Shown here piece after piece: positions 10,946 through 22,653 of a stretch of 64,000 bases of DNA. Within the stretch, counting starts at the first letter, position 1. Each line of letters starts with the position of its first letter. Location of the stretch: assembly GCA_026075535.2 (NCBI GenBank), contig AP026546.1, forward strand, positions 7,936,001 through 8,000,000. The letters run 5' to 3'. Position numbers and translations under genes: made by a program. The notes beneath the pieces were generated by a model, which did not search any database, had not been told where the DNA came from, and worked only from the letters and a program-made list of their open reading frames with translations. The stretch is from Tricholoma matsutake (taxonomy: Eukaryota; Basidiomycota; Agaricomycetes; Agaricales; Tricholomataceae).

Positions 10946-12894
10946 GCCACTGAGTCAAATCTGCTATCAGGAATTGGTAAGGGGTGCAAGGGTCCGGCTC
11001 ATTTAGAGGTGCTTGCTTTGTTTCGCTGGCAGTTGGGGCATCCAGGTACATATCCACATGCCAAGTCTCTTTGCATGTTGGGCCAATAGAAGTTGTCGCG
11101 CAGATTAGTGTAAGATTTCTCCATTCCAAAGTGGCCGAGGTTGTCATGGGCCAGTTGGAAAAGGTGCTCACGAAGGTGTTTGTATTTGGGAATAATCAAG
11201 CAATTCCCAATGAAAAGTAGGCTGTGCCTGAGATTGATGTGAAGCTTTGTGTCTACAACTCCTTGTTTAAGATCATCGAGGATACCGATGCACCAAGGGT
11301 CCTCTCGATACCCATTTTTGATATGCGTGATGAGTTTTGGGTCACTCTATATGGTGAACACAGAGGCAGTGATCAAGATGGAGGATTTCTCATTGACAGA
11401 GTCAGGGAGTCAGGACAGTGCATTGGCGACCATATTTCATTCACCATTGATATATGTGATTGTGTATTCATACTGAGACAGATACTCCATCCATCGTGCT
11501 TGTCGTTGGGAAAGGTCTCTCTGGAAGTCAAAGTTTTGCAGTGTCTTGTGGTTGGTATGGATGTGGATGTGTGTTACAAGTAATCAACTCTCCACTTTTG
11601 CAGCGCTTGCACGATTGTGAGCATTTCTTGTTCATGAACAGGGTAGTTTCATTCAGCACTATTCAGCTGTCTGCTCTCGAATGCAACAGGCCAGGCTGAC
11701 TCCCATGAGGGGCCAAAGGCAAGGATGGCGCCCATGCATTGCTTGCTAGCATCGCACGTCACAAAAATCTTGTTATCTCCGGGACCTTTGTTGTCAATTG
11801 TCATGAGGCAGTCCCAGCTCACAACCAGACATTTTATGCTCTTGAATGCATATTGGTGTATTGAGGTCCACTGTGGGAAGGAAGTGTTGCATTCTTTGCG
11901 TGTGAGCAGTGTCAGGACAGCCATGTGTTCTGCAAGTGTCAGCAGGAAAACTGAGATATATCTGACTAAACCCAGGAATTGTCAAACATGTTTGGCTGAT
12001 TTTGGTGCTGGCCAGTTAAGGATCCATTTGACTTTGGAATTGTCAGCCTCAATCCTTCCCGCTGAGATGTGATGGCCAAGGAAATCAATCTCCGTCGTGA
12101 ATAATGTTGATTTCTTTAGAGAGCAGCATAATTCAGCTTTCTGAAGGGCCTTGAGGATGAGTGCCATGTTTGTCCTGTGTTCTGCCAGTGAATTAGACCA
12201 GATAATAATGTCATCCAGATAAACGTGGCAAATCTTCCCTATGTAGTCCTTGAGTGCAAGAGTTACTCATTGCTGGTGTGTTGCAGGTGAGTTCCTCATG
12301 CCCATTGGCATTACCACCCATTCCCATAGTCTGAATGGTGTCAGCATAGCTGTGTATTTGACATCATCAGGGTGCACCAATGTTTGAAAGAATGAGTTTG
12401 TCATGTCTATCTTCCCCCAGATCTTCCCCTTTGCGCAGTCAGCAAGGATATCATCAATACATGGTAGGGGATAATTGTTGGGAATGGTCAAGCGATTCAG
12501 GTGCCTGTAGTCATTCACCCATCATGGTAGTACCGTTCGGTCAGTCTTTGGGATGATGAAGGAAGGAGAGGCATATGGGAGATGAGGAGGGCTGAATTTG
12601 ACCAGCAGCAGCATGTTGGTCAATCAGTGTCTTCCACCCAGCGTGGTATTTTCAGGGGCATGCATAAGTGCGAGCAACCGAGATGGGTGCTCCAGGGAGA
12701 AGCTTTATATGGTGGAAAACATCTCATGGGAGATCCTTCACATGGGGAATGTCGGTTGGGAACCAGTCGGCATATGATTCTTTCATTTTTTTGTCCAATT
12801 TTAACAGTGTGGCTTCTCCAGCAAGTTGTTCGATCTGGCTTTTGATTGACGCAATGATATCTGGTGGTCCAGTAGTGAATGGTTCCATGTTGAA
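10946..12894 (-). pseudogene. gypsy G-III reverse transcriptase, RNase H and integrase zinc finger
   Basis: Read from 12894 downwards: a pre-RT region FNMEPFTTGPPD, then KLLPGAPISV, RT motifs WVNDYRHLNRL, KIDMTNSFFQT, VMPMGMRNSPATHQQ and the catalytic YLDDIIIWSN near 12220. RNase H follows (VTCDASKQCMGAILAFG), then an integrase zinc finger with His-His (LAHDNLGHFG) and CPNCQRNKAS near 11010. Stops and frame changes are scattered. The first half (gag and protease) is at 50487-52235. The two halves share TTGAA and a continuous frame, so G-IV was inserted here. The integrase core continues in the inverted segment at 9130-10144. Confidence 0.85.
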
Positions 12895-13104
12895 TGTAAC
12901 AATGTTACTTGTTGACACTTATTTACCCTATTCCTCAGATTACATCCTCGGACATTACACGGATGCAACCTTTACACTACACACCATCATCATCCTTATT
13001 ATCACTCATAGAGATCTCACGCTTATAAAATACCTCTTTTGCATGCTTAGCTCTGGATTCGGACTCTAGTGAAGTACATGTCCCTAACACAGCATGCACT
13101 TACA
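12895..13104 (+). repeat. 5' LTR of G-IV (210 bp)
   Basis: It starts TGTAACAATGTTACTTG and ends GCATGCACTTACA. The TATA-like TTATAAAATA near 13022 could serve transcription. The sequence after it begins CTTTTTTTTAAGC, so the primer-binding site is not of an obvious tRNA type. Confidence 0.85.
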
Positions 13105-14027
13105 CTTTTTTTTAAGCTTTGCTAAACAAGGATTGCTGATCATCTGTACTTGTTGAGGCAGGTTTTCAACTCCTTGCCGTGCTAGAACCGCTGTATCACA
13201 GGTCAAAAGACCTCACTGTCCAAACTGCCGTTCACATGCCTGCAAGTGCTTGCTGCTTCCAACGCCCCTGTGGGCCTGTTGTCACTGTCATTACTGCTGC
13301 TTATGCCCAGCATAGAACGCTCAAATTTGCCGTGCACTTCTGTTGTTGAGGATAATACTGAACATCCTGAAGACTTTTTAGACCCTGCTGGAGCACATAC
13401 ACTGACCTTGCTGCCACCTGACAACAACTCTGACACATCTTCCTCTTCTTCCCTTGAATCTTTTTTCATACCTGCTTCGAAAATGTCTGTGTCTGGTCCT
13501 GCTGAATGTCTACATGCTGAACCAGGTGTATCCCTCTTCTCACACCTGGCATGGTCTTGCCAATGGTAATGCACCAGTGGGAGATGGCCTGTGTAGATTT
13601 CTTCAGGGCAAACAAAAAGATTGACATGGACGAGCGCATTGCTGCTGTTTTACATGGACTAAAGGATATGCAAGCTCGAGACTGGGTGGCAACCCATGGA
13701 GATCATCTGTCGAATTTGACGTTTGCCAAGTTCATCATAGAGCTTCAGAAGGAGTTCCTTCCCGATGGTTGGGATGATGAACTCCACGTGAAGATCTGCA
13801 ACGCATGCCTCAAGTCATCTGATTCTTCCCCGAAGTGGGTAAATGACATCTGACCCTTAAACATTGTGCTATGCAATACCAAATACCATTTCTCTGATGT
13901 TGCACTACAACTACAGCTTGATAGCCTCTTGGACTCTGACCTGCAAAATTGTTGTAAGAATTGTAACATCAAGGAGGTGATTGATAAAATTATGAAGGAT
14001 ACTCCAGTGAAAATGGAGGAGGCACAG
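13105..14027 (+). pseudogene. G-IV leader and gag, N-terminal part
   Basis: About 140 bp of leader follow the LTR. From about 13246 a Ser/Pro/Asp-rich region (LPPDNNSDTSSSSSLESFF) is read. With a frame change near 13560 comes the capsid-like part: NKKIDMDERIAAVLHGLKDM, then FAKFIIELQKEFLPDGWDDE. It ends at KMEEAQ, where a solo LTR is inserted. Such capsid helices are typical of gypsy gag. The zinc-knuckle part follows at 17525. Confidence 0.7.
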
Positions 14028-14675
14028 TGATGATACTCAACCTGGAAACCCAAACAAAACCCACAAAAAGGCTTTGGATGGTATAACACAAGTCAGAGGA
14101 AGGATACAAGGCCCTCTAAATGTCACCTGGAGGTCTTTACACTCTCCCACCTTTCCTAGTGGACTCCAACTGGAGTCTGACTGGACTGACCAGAGTCTGA
14201 CTGGAGTCCACTTGGACTGGTCACCAGCCAACTGCCTGCAAAGTTGCCAGTCCAGTCCCAGTCCAGTCCGACCAGACTCTGAGTGGAATCCACTCAAACT
14301 GGTCCAGTGGAGTCCAGTTGGAGTCCAGTTGGAGTCTGGTTGGAGTCCACTGGGAGTCCAGTTGGATTCCGCTGAAAAAGTGTGTAAGAAAAGGAATAGA
14401 ACCCAGATCCCTGTAGGTTGCTTATGTAATTATAATATGCAATATAACCATGACACCACAGTACCTTGTGTAAGGTATCATCTATTTGCATTAGGTACCA
14501 TGGTGCGGCTGTGTATGACAAAGCATATAGCCGCGTCATCAAATGTGCCAGCTCATCACTCACCACCACCACCACCACCACCACCGTTGACGCCACCTCC
14601 CTCCTCTCCACTCTACCACCACCACTACTGCATGGACACCCACCACCACCACTCCCACGCCCAATCTGCCATCAC

Positions 14676-15060
14676 CACCACCCACAAACGAGCCGACTGG
14701 ATGGAATGCGGGCCCAACATAAGTTTTTTTTTTGTTTGCTTTTTGTTTTTATAAACTAACTAACCTGTTTCTTTAGCTTTCTAGGTTATAATCTACTGGT
14801 AACGACACCACCACCCACAAACAAGCCAACGTGGGCCCACGTAAGTTTTTTTTGTTTGCTTTTTGGTTTTATAAAATAACTAACTCATTTTTTAGTTTTC
14901 TAGGTTATAATCTACGAGTAACGGCACCACCACCCACAAACGAGCCAATGCAGGCCCATAAGTTTTTTTCATTTGATTTTTGTTTTTATAAACTAACTAA
15001 CTTGTTTTTTTAGTTTTCTAGGTTATAATCTACTAGTAACGACACCACCACCTGCAAATG
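14676..15060 (+). repeat. three tandem intron-like units in hAT-E
   Basis: Each unit has CACCACCCACAAACGAGCC, a GGCCCA box, a T-rich stretch after ATAAGT or GTAAGT, CTAACTAAC and TTTAG, then TTCTAGGTTATAATCTA. In the middle unit the signals are perfect for an intron at 14841-14903 (GTAAGT to TCTAG). Confidence 0.75.
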
Positions 15061-15589
15061 AGCCAACACACCCACCCCACGCCTATGAGCCCCTGCTCGT
15101 AAGGTGGATTGTGAGTGTGTGCAGTCGACGATGATGATGATGATGATACTGCCTACCAGCACCAGGACCCAAAACAACCCAGACCCGATGACACCCATGC
15201 CAGCCCCCTCCTCCCTGTCCAAATGGGATGTGAGGGTGTTGATAAAGGATAGGAGATGGCAGAGGGGTACCGGGAGACCTGCGGAGCAGGATACCCACCT
15301 GGTAAGCACCCACCTACCCCCTCCCTCACATGCCACATCACTGACCCCTCCCCCCAACCCCTCCGAACTAGGAGACCCACAAAACTGACAACACACCCAC
15401 CCCACGCTGATGAGCACCTGCTCATTGGGTGGATGGCAGGTACACCAGGGCTACGATGACCACAGCACCCATCCCCATGCCTACGAGCAGAGGCTCGTAG
15501 GGTGGATGACAAGTGCTGCTTGCTACAGCGACGGACACGTGCAAGGAGAGGTGGGCGATGACACCCACCCCAGACCACATCCCCCAACC

Positions 15590-15842
15590 CCCCCTCCCCA
15601 TGCAAAATGTGGGGGAGGGGTCTTTATTATTTTGAATTTATCTCTGCCCCCCCCCTCGCACCAAATGCGAGGGGTATATATATTGTAGTACTTACGAATC
15701 CCCCCCTCACGTTTGGTGTGAGGAGTTTAGTTTTTTATGTACATAGTAATAATCCCCCCCCTCTCGCAAGATGCGAGAGGGGTTTTTTTTTGTTTATTAT
15801 TATATTATACCCACTCCCTCGTGTCCTACATGAGGGATGTGG
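15590..15842 (+). repeat. array of C-run/G-run hairpins in hAT-E
   Basis: At least four consecutive hairpins of similar plan: CCCCTCGCA with TGCGAGGGG near 15650, CCCTCACG with GTGTGAGG near 15705, CCCTCTCGCA with TGCGAGAGGGG near 15755, and CCCTCGTG with CATGAGGG near 15815. They are separated by AT-rich spacers. The loop sequences differ, so the stems are conserved more than the sequence. Confidence 0.75.
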
Positions 15843-15940
15843 TTAATTAAAATTTTTTGATCTTAATTGTTTGAAAAATGCCTCCTTGAAGAATATGAAA
15901 AGTTGAGTCATAAATAAACCTTATATTGATTTCTAATAAA

Positions 15941-16031
15941 TCTCCTGTGGCTCAAGTGGTTGAGCACACTTGTTTGGTTTGTCATGTGATTCCTTATAGT
16001 GAGGTCTTGAGTTCAATTCCTGCAGTACACA
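15941..16031 (+). ncRNA. degenerate tRNA-like sequence (possible SINE head)
   Basis: TGGCTCAAGTGGTTGAGCA resembles a RNA polymerase III A box, and GAGTTCAATTCC about 55 bp later resembles a B box. I could not fold a good acceptor stem or T stem, so a functional tRNA is unlikely. A tRNA-derived SINE fragment carried inside the hAT element is the best guess. Confidence 0.4.
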
Positions 16032-17524
16032 GATTTATTTTGTGGGTACTTTATGAAATTCACCAAGTCTGAAGTCCTTTGAGCTCACATCTAATTGACT
16101 TATCATTTGGTTGAAATGCATTCCACTTGGACTCCACTTGGACTCCAGTGGGGGATTGAACTCTACATGACTTAGTGTAGTTCAATTGGACTCCACTCAG
16201 ACTCCACTCAGACTCCAGTTGGACTCTGGTCAGTCCAGTCAGAGTCCACTAGGACAGGTGGGGGACTGTAAAGTACTGGTCACCTGTCAGACCGACCATC
16301 AAATAGTCATAAAACAACTGCTTGTTGAAGCAGTTCAAAGCTAAAAGAATGTGTTTTGAGGACTTGCGATGATTTTCGAGGAGTTGTGATGATTTTCGAG
16401 AAGTTGCGATGATTTTTGAGACATTGCGATATTTTTCGAGGTTCTTTCAAAGAAGTCTCGAGTAATTTTGAGTGCGCAAATATGTTTGGATGCAAGATCG
16501 GGGGACTAGACGAGTAGTAGAAGCAAAGCAAAGGCGAATCGAGGGAAACGAGAGCAAAAATAGCATAATGCAAGGAATTTCAAGGAATTTCAAGGAAGTT
16601 TAGCATAAAACACCAAACTTTGGACTGAATAAGACTAAACTGAACTCTCAAATCACTGTGATCTGGGAGGAAGACGATGACTTTCTTGTTTTTCTTTGTA
16701 TCTAGTACATCTTTTTATATAAAATAAAGAAAGTACCTAAAAAGGCTAGAGAATATGAGGCAAACATGTGGAAAACTCAAGGCAAAAGACAATATAAGTA
16801 TATCAGAACAATAAAGCGAGCCTAGAAGGGGTGAATATAACACATGATGAAGAAATAATAAGAAAGAATAGCTAAAACCAGACTGTCCTTGTTATAAATT
16901 GAATAAAAGATTGGAAACTGCTTTGAGCAGATTGTATGCATGCACATGCGGTCAAAATGTGTTCAATATACTCGAGATAGTGTCCCATGTGTCCAGCATG
17001 CATCCAAAGATTGTTTAAATAGGAAATACTGTGTCCGAAGATGTTTTTCGAGGTTCAATGTTTTTCGAAGATTTTCGAAGTTTCTTCGGACTTTGTTCAT
17101 GGCCCGAAATCAATGTGATATTGTTCAACAATGGTAGGGGATACATCTGGCATGTGTGCGATGACCATTTGGATAGCAATATAGTGTCCAATGTTGATTT
17201 TCGATGTTTGATGATTTTTGAAGTCAGTCGAGGAAATATCGGACTTGTTCGAAGGCCGATATTGCTGCGATATTGCTCAAAACTGGTTTGGAACCCATCG
17301 ACAATGTTCCAAGTGTATATCCTGAGCTGTGTGAAGGTCAGGGGAATTGTATTATGGCAGCCGAAGGCATACAAAGAATTTCGAGGTGTCATGAAGAATT
17401 TCAAAGCATTCTCGTGACTTTGTAGAGCTTTGTAGAGCTTCAGAGGGGTTCATATGGGTTTGTAGAGCTTTGACAACAATTGTAGATGTGTTTTCCAAGC
17501 TTGAACAACAAGGTGGACCTATCA

Positions 17525-18490
17525 GCGGCTAACTTGCTGGATCACTGAGGTTTGAAAACTGGCAGAGGAACACATGAATGACACAAAGCGCTACCTAGAG
17601 GCAGCAGAGGATTTGCAGTGTATGCCTAAGAGACAGGCTTTGGCCAACCCATCCCAAAACTCAAACACCGTGGGTGGTTACAAACCTCGTGGGTCTGCTG
17701 TAGCGGCGGGCACGTCCAACTCTGCTGCTGGTGGCTCCTGGAAACCACCGCATCTTACAGATAACAAATGCTCATTGCTTTTTAAACACCAGGGATGCCT
17801 TAAGTGTTGACATGGATACCAAAGCCACCATGCTGGAGAATGTCCTAATGACTTCCCAGATGGCTGGAACTACAAAGAGATTACTGAAGACATACTGCTT
17901 GGGCACAAGAGACAAGTCAATGTGCCATCTGGAAGCAAACCTGTTGGAGTGGTTACTGGTAACACGAGCCATATCGAGGAAGTGTTGGAGGAGGAGAATT
18001 CTTTCATAGCAGGCACTGTGATGCCATCAGCAGTTTTGGGATCTGGTTCTGAGTCGGAGGAGGAGGAGGTAAGCCCACTCACAGTGCTGCATCTGCGATG
18101 GCCATGCACGTTAATGGGGCCTGCTGCTGATGAACCTGTTTCAGTGAATAGTATGCTGGACTGCGGTGCACATGTTGTGCTTATTGACAGCACATTTGTT
18201 GAAGAATTGGGTCTTCATCGTTTCCGCTTGCACAAACTGTTACTGATTTCCGTGGCACTGAACAACTTGGCCAGCTCCAAAAGCCACCTGTATGAATATG
18301 TGAAGATCGCACCTTATTCCCTTGACTCTGCATGGACCTCTCAAACATTAAAAGCTGTTGTTATGCCAAAATTATGTGTACTGCTCTTACTTGGACTGCC
18401 TTTCCTTAGTGTAAATCACATCATTGCCAATTTCAAATTACGTTCAGCTATTGATAAAATGAATGACTACAATTTATTGAAACCTCTGGT
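17525..18490 (+). pseudogene. G-IV gag zinc-knuckle region and protease
   Basis: The reading continues gag after the solo LTR: NDTKRYLEAAEDLQCMPKRQ, a Ser/Gly-rich linker, then a damaged knuckle CLKC, stop, HGYQSHHAGECP near 17810. From 17922 a protease domain is read. Its active-site triad reads D-C-G (SMLDCGAHVVLID), whereas functional aspartic proteases have D-S/T-G. The sequence ends at NYNLLKPL, where a hAT element with TSD CCTCTGGT is inserted. Confidence 0.75.
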
Positions 18491-19237
18491 TAGTGTTTAA
18501 AGTTCCGGTCCTATGAACCGGAAAAAGACAGAAACCGAACCAAACTGAACTGAAGTCTGGTTCACCAGGGGGCTATTTATAGGACCAGTCTTTTGCAGTC
18601 CAGTTGCCAGTCTTTCACTTTGAAGAATATCATTGAACCAATGAAAGCCGGTTTAAACCGGTTGCAACCGGTTCATATGTCACGTGATCTATGCTCCCAC
18701 ATTTCCACACATAATCTCATCAATTCCGCTCCCTGGATCATCGAAAACGGTTAAGAACTGAGAGAGATATGACCAAATACATTTTGATATGAGTATTTTG
18801 TCGTGATTTGAGTAGTTGTGATTGTACTGCTTATACCTTGTGCTACAAGAATATTGGGCACAATTGGACAGTATCCAGGGCAAAGGAATAGCATACATAA
18901 ATGTTTGTACCATGTGCATTTGATTCATTTAACACCCCTGACAAGTTGTAAATACACATGACTACAAACTACAACATGTAATACAATGTACTTTTGTTCT
19001 GGTCATATCTCAGTCAGATCTTAATGAAATCTCTTAAAATTTAGACCAATTGCCAGGAAATTACAATGTCCAAGGGCCTACATAACGATTAAACTGTCCA
19101 CATAATAGTTATTGAGAAACAGATAGGTTGTATTGGCACAACAAATCTTACAACAAAAAACTGGTTTGGACTGGTTGTGGTTCCAGTTGCCCCATTTAGA
19201 CATAAAAAACCGGACTTAACCGGACCTTAAAATGCTA
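18491..19237. mobile_element. hAT-like element B (747 bp)
   Basis: It starts TAGTGTTTAAAGTTCCGG and ends CGGACCTTAAAATGCTA, with perfect TSD CCTCTGGT (18483-18490, 19238-19245). Its interior is a diverged relative of D1/D2, for example the GGTTAAGAACTGAG and GAGTATTTTGTCG segments. It is non-coding and splits G-IV pol between protease and reverse transcriptase. Confidence 0.88.
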
Positions 19238-21932
19238 CCTCTGGTTACTAAGACTCCAAAGAAAGTAGGGAAGTCTAAATTTACAGTAGCAGAAATCAAG
19301 AAATCTAAAAAGCAAGTGCTGTTGGAACTTGTCAAGGTTTGCAAGCAGTATCTCGCTGATGGAAAGATGGTGCTGGAGGTAATTAAGCCACTGAACATGG
19401 TGGGTATGATCAAGGATCGGATCGAAATGCTGAGTTTTCAGCAGAAGGTAGAGGGAATAGAAAAGGAGATGCTTACAGAGTTCAACGATGTATTCCAGCC
19501 GCTGCCACATGTTGACAAACTCCCTCATAGTGTAACAGCAAGAATCAAGCTCAAGAATGCAGAACAAACAATTAAAACTCACATGTATGCTTGCCCGTGG
19601 AAGTTTTGTGATGCATGGAAAACGTTGATCCAACAGCATCTGGATGCTGGGCATATCAGACCATCTTCATCTCCACACACGTTGCCAGCTTTCATCATTC
19701 CAAAAGCTGATCCCTCTGTGCTGCCAAGGTGGGTGAATGACTACAGACAGCTGAACAAAAACATGGTTGCAGACTCACATCCACTCCTACGCATTGATGA
19801 CATCTTGAATGATTGCGTGAAAGGTAAAATCTGGGGGACAATTGACATGACGAACAGTTTCTTTCAGACACCAATGGAGCCCCTCAATATTCCTCTCACT
19901 GCTGTTTCCACCCCATTTGGACTATTAGTGGATGGTAATGCCTATGGGTTTGAAAAATGTGCCTGCAATCCATCAACAATGTGTAACTGCCATGCTTTAT
20001 CCATGGATTGGTAAAATCTGTTATATTTATTTGGATGACATTGTGATCTGGTCGAACACTCTGGAGGAGCATTGTGAAAATGTACACACCATCCTCAAAG
20101 TGCTAAGGAAGGCTGGGCTTTATTGCAACCTGCAGAAAATGCATCTGTTCCAGGTGGAGATCAATTTCTTGGGTCACCATGTGTCTGCCTGAGGAATTGA
20201 AGCAGATTCAAGCAAAATGGAGCACATTTTGAAATGGCCTCAGCCGCAGTCTGCAAAGGAAGTATGCCAATTCTTGGGTCTGGTGCGGTATGTGTTGTCA
20301 TTTCTCCCACACATCACACAACACACACAAATTTGACAGAACTAACGTTGAAAGAATGTAACAAGGATTTTCCAGGTTGGGAGCAAAGACACCAAGTCGC
20401 ATTTGACTGCGTCAAGAAGGCAATTGTGGGCAGGGAGTGCCTAACAACAATTGATTTCACACTGATGCCGGGGCAGAAAATTTTTGTCATGACCGATGCC
20501 AGTGACTACCAATTGGGTGCCATTATGTCCTTTGGAGAGTCTTGGGAGACATCCCACCCCATTGCATTCAATTCTATGACCTTCAAAGGTGCAGAATTAA
20601 ACTATCCAGTGCATGAAAAAGAAATGCTGGCGATCATTCATGCATTGCAAAGGTGGTGTTCTGATCTTATTGGAGTGCTGTTTAATGTATACACTGATCA
20701 TAAGACTCTGGAAAACTTTGATTGCCAGTGTGATCTGAGCTGATGACAGGCCCACTGGATGGAATTCATGTCGCAATATGATTGCAAAATTGTGTACATC
20801 AAAGGAGAGGAGAACTGTGCGGTGGATGCATTATCACGGACATTGTTTGAAGCTGAAGAGGCTGCAGGGGTTCCATATCCTCCAGACAATGTAGGTCCTG
20901 TGGCTTTGGTTCAGGGGACTGATGACAGCTCTTTGGCGTGTGCCAAAGTCATGGCAGAGCCAGAAATGTTCCCACCAGATGCGCCTGCAGTGGCACTGAC
21001 ACTGATGATATTGGTGGATGTGGGATTGCTGGACGCGATATGTTCTGGTTATCCAGAAGACCCATGGTGTAGCCGACTGCTGAAGGGGCCTTTCCTACCG
21101 CATGGTGTTTGATTGGAAGATGGGCTTCTATATGCTGGCGAACGTTTGGTGGTGCCTAGAAAATCTCATGTGCGTGAATCATTGTTCCATCTGGCTCACG
21201 ATGTGCTGGGTCATTTTGGGTTTATGAAATCTTACAGATCGCTTCGTGAATCATTCTACTGGCCAAATATGCATCGCGATTTGGAGCTAGCCTATGTTCC
21301 TAGCTGTGCGGAGTGCCAATGGAACAAACCCACAACAAAGAAGCCAATGGGGCCCTTACATCCACTGCCTATGCCTGATCAATGTGGTGACTTGGTAGCA
21401 ATGGATTTCATTGGGCCACTACCTGAGGACAAAGGTTATGATTGCATTGTGACTTTCACTGACAGGCTAAACAGTGACATTCGGATTGTACCAACTCAAA
21501 CTAACATCACAGCTGAGAAATTGGCAGTCATTTTCTTCAATGAATGGTACTGCAAAAATGGGTTGCCCCTGGAGATTGTATCGGACCACAATAAACTTTT
21601 CATGTCGAAAATTTGGGAGGCTTTACACAAGCTCACGGGGGTAAAGCTTAAGATGTCCTCTGCTTACCACCCACAGACAGACGGTGCTAGCAAGCGGTTG
21701 AACAAATGATCCATCAATGCCTGCGGTACCATGTGGAACACAACCAGCTGGGGTGGCGAAGAGCACTATGCCGGGTACATTTTGACATCATGAATACAAT
21801 TAATGGGTCAACAGGTTTCTCTCTGTTTCAACTGTGGATGGGATGAAGCCCACATATAATACCACCACTGGTGAGATCACTGGATGGTGAAGTGGAGGAT
21901 ATATGAACCATTGAGGTAATCAAAAGGCTACA
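19238..21932 (+). pseudogene. G-IV reverse transcriptase, RNase H and integrase
   Basis: After VTKTPKKVGKSKF come RT motifs WVNDYRQLNKN, TIDMTNSFFQTPM, MVMPMGLKNVPAIHQQ (after a frameshift near 19925) and the catalytic YLDDIVIWSN near 20030. RNase H reads VMTDASDYQLGAIMSFG and AELNYPVHEKEMLAI. The integrase zinc finger follows (LAHDVLGHFG, CAECQWNKP), then MDFIGPLPEDKGYD, LEIVSDHNKLF and SAYHPQTDGASK. Stops occur near 20190, 20741, 21110 and 21708. It stops at EVIKRL, where G-V is inserted; it resumes at 48154. It is closely related to G-III. Confidence 0.85.
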
Positions 21933-22638
21933 TGTTAAGAACTGATCCTAGAGGCCACTTTGGAATCTGACTGGACACTGCGGGTGATGATAGCGGGAGA
22001 TTGTTGGGTCGATGCAGATTCTGTGGGAGGGGGAACGGAAAGGACTTGGCTTCAGCTTGTAAGAAGCTGCACCCTTCACCTCGTCTGGTGTCCTAATTTC
22101 AAGTTGAGGGTTTAGAGGTAGGAGTGGGAAAGTGCGGGTAAATGCGGGGAGGAGTATGGAGGGACTTAGGTTGAGTTCAGATGAGACTAGAACTTCAGAG
22201 GGAGACTAGAGGTTGAGTCGAATGTAGTTCAGACTCTTAGAGGACAGGGGTTGGAGTAGAAGGAGGTTTTAGATTGGCAGGGTAAAGTCGAATCTATGTT
22301 GATATACGAACTGAGGAATACAAGGCGAAACTAACTAAGCTTAAATACTGTAGTCCGGAATAATGCGGAACAGGAACAAAGACTGTGGCAGTGTCTTGAC
22401 TGCATAGATAAATTATTTATGGGAGCCACACAGGAATCCGTAGTCGAATTTGCAATAGAGACAGCAGCCTTGGAAAGGCAGCTGTGGATGCTGTACAAGG
22501 CGGCATGATGCACAGCAATGTGGGCAGTGCAAGGCGGCCAGGAACAAAATCGGGAGGCGTAGACAAAAGTCATGTTTGACATGTGGGAAAGAGTCAGATG
22601 GATGCAGGTTCCGATCAGGCGAGGAATGGTTCTTGACA
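21933..22638 (-). repeat. 3' LTR of G-V (706 bp)
   Basis: Plus-strand ends are TGTTAAGAACTGATC and GGTTCTTGACA. The homologous 5' LTR is represented by 40201-40244 and 47812-48153, which match 22253-22638 closely. Confidence 0.82.
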
Positions 22639-22653
22639 GTATTTCCCCCTTAG
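22639..22653 (-). promoter_or_regulatory. polypurine tract of G-V
   Basis: The minus strand reads CTAAGGGGGAAATAC immediately before the LTR start TGTCAAGAAC. It shows that this is the 3' end of a minus-strand element, in agreement with the direction of pol. Confidence 0.7.

Larger units (their letters stand above)
14130..16278. mobile_element. hAT-like non-autonomous element (hAT-E, 2149 bp) in LTR4
   Basis: TSD GTCACCTG is perfect (14122-14129, 16279-16286). The termini are related inverted repeats, GAGGTCTTTACACTC left and CAGTACTTTACAGTC right (as reverse complement). Both ends are packed with GGAGTCCAACTGGAGTC-like subterminal repeats, probable transposase-binding sites. The interior holds three tandem units of about 120 bp (14676-15060) with GT-AG intron-like segments, CCACCA and GATGAT microsatellites, GAGC...GCTC palindromes (15083, 15409, 15482), a hairpin array and a tRNA-like sequence. 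No transposase is seen. Confidence 0.82.
14028..17524 (-). repeat. solo LTR of the G1 family (LTR4), split by a hAT element
   Basis: Read on the minus strand it starts at 17524 with TGATAGGTCCACC and ends at 14028 with GAGTATCATCA. Without the element at 14130-16278 it is about 1.34 kb, close to the 1349 bp of the copy at 48571. The 4-bp flanks are ACAG and GCGG, which match only if two A/G transitions occurred. It interrupts G-IV gag. Confidence 0.75.

Noticed and set aside
14554..14754. His- and Pro-rich open frame of 226 codons from 14074
   Set aside because: It results from CCACCA microsatellite repeats and crosses from the solo LTR into hAT-E, so it cannot be one old gene.
15941..16031. 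Functional tRNA gene
   Set aside because: Only box A/B resemblance was found; acceptor and T stems do not pair well.
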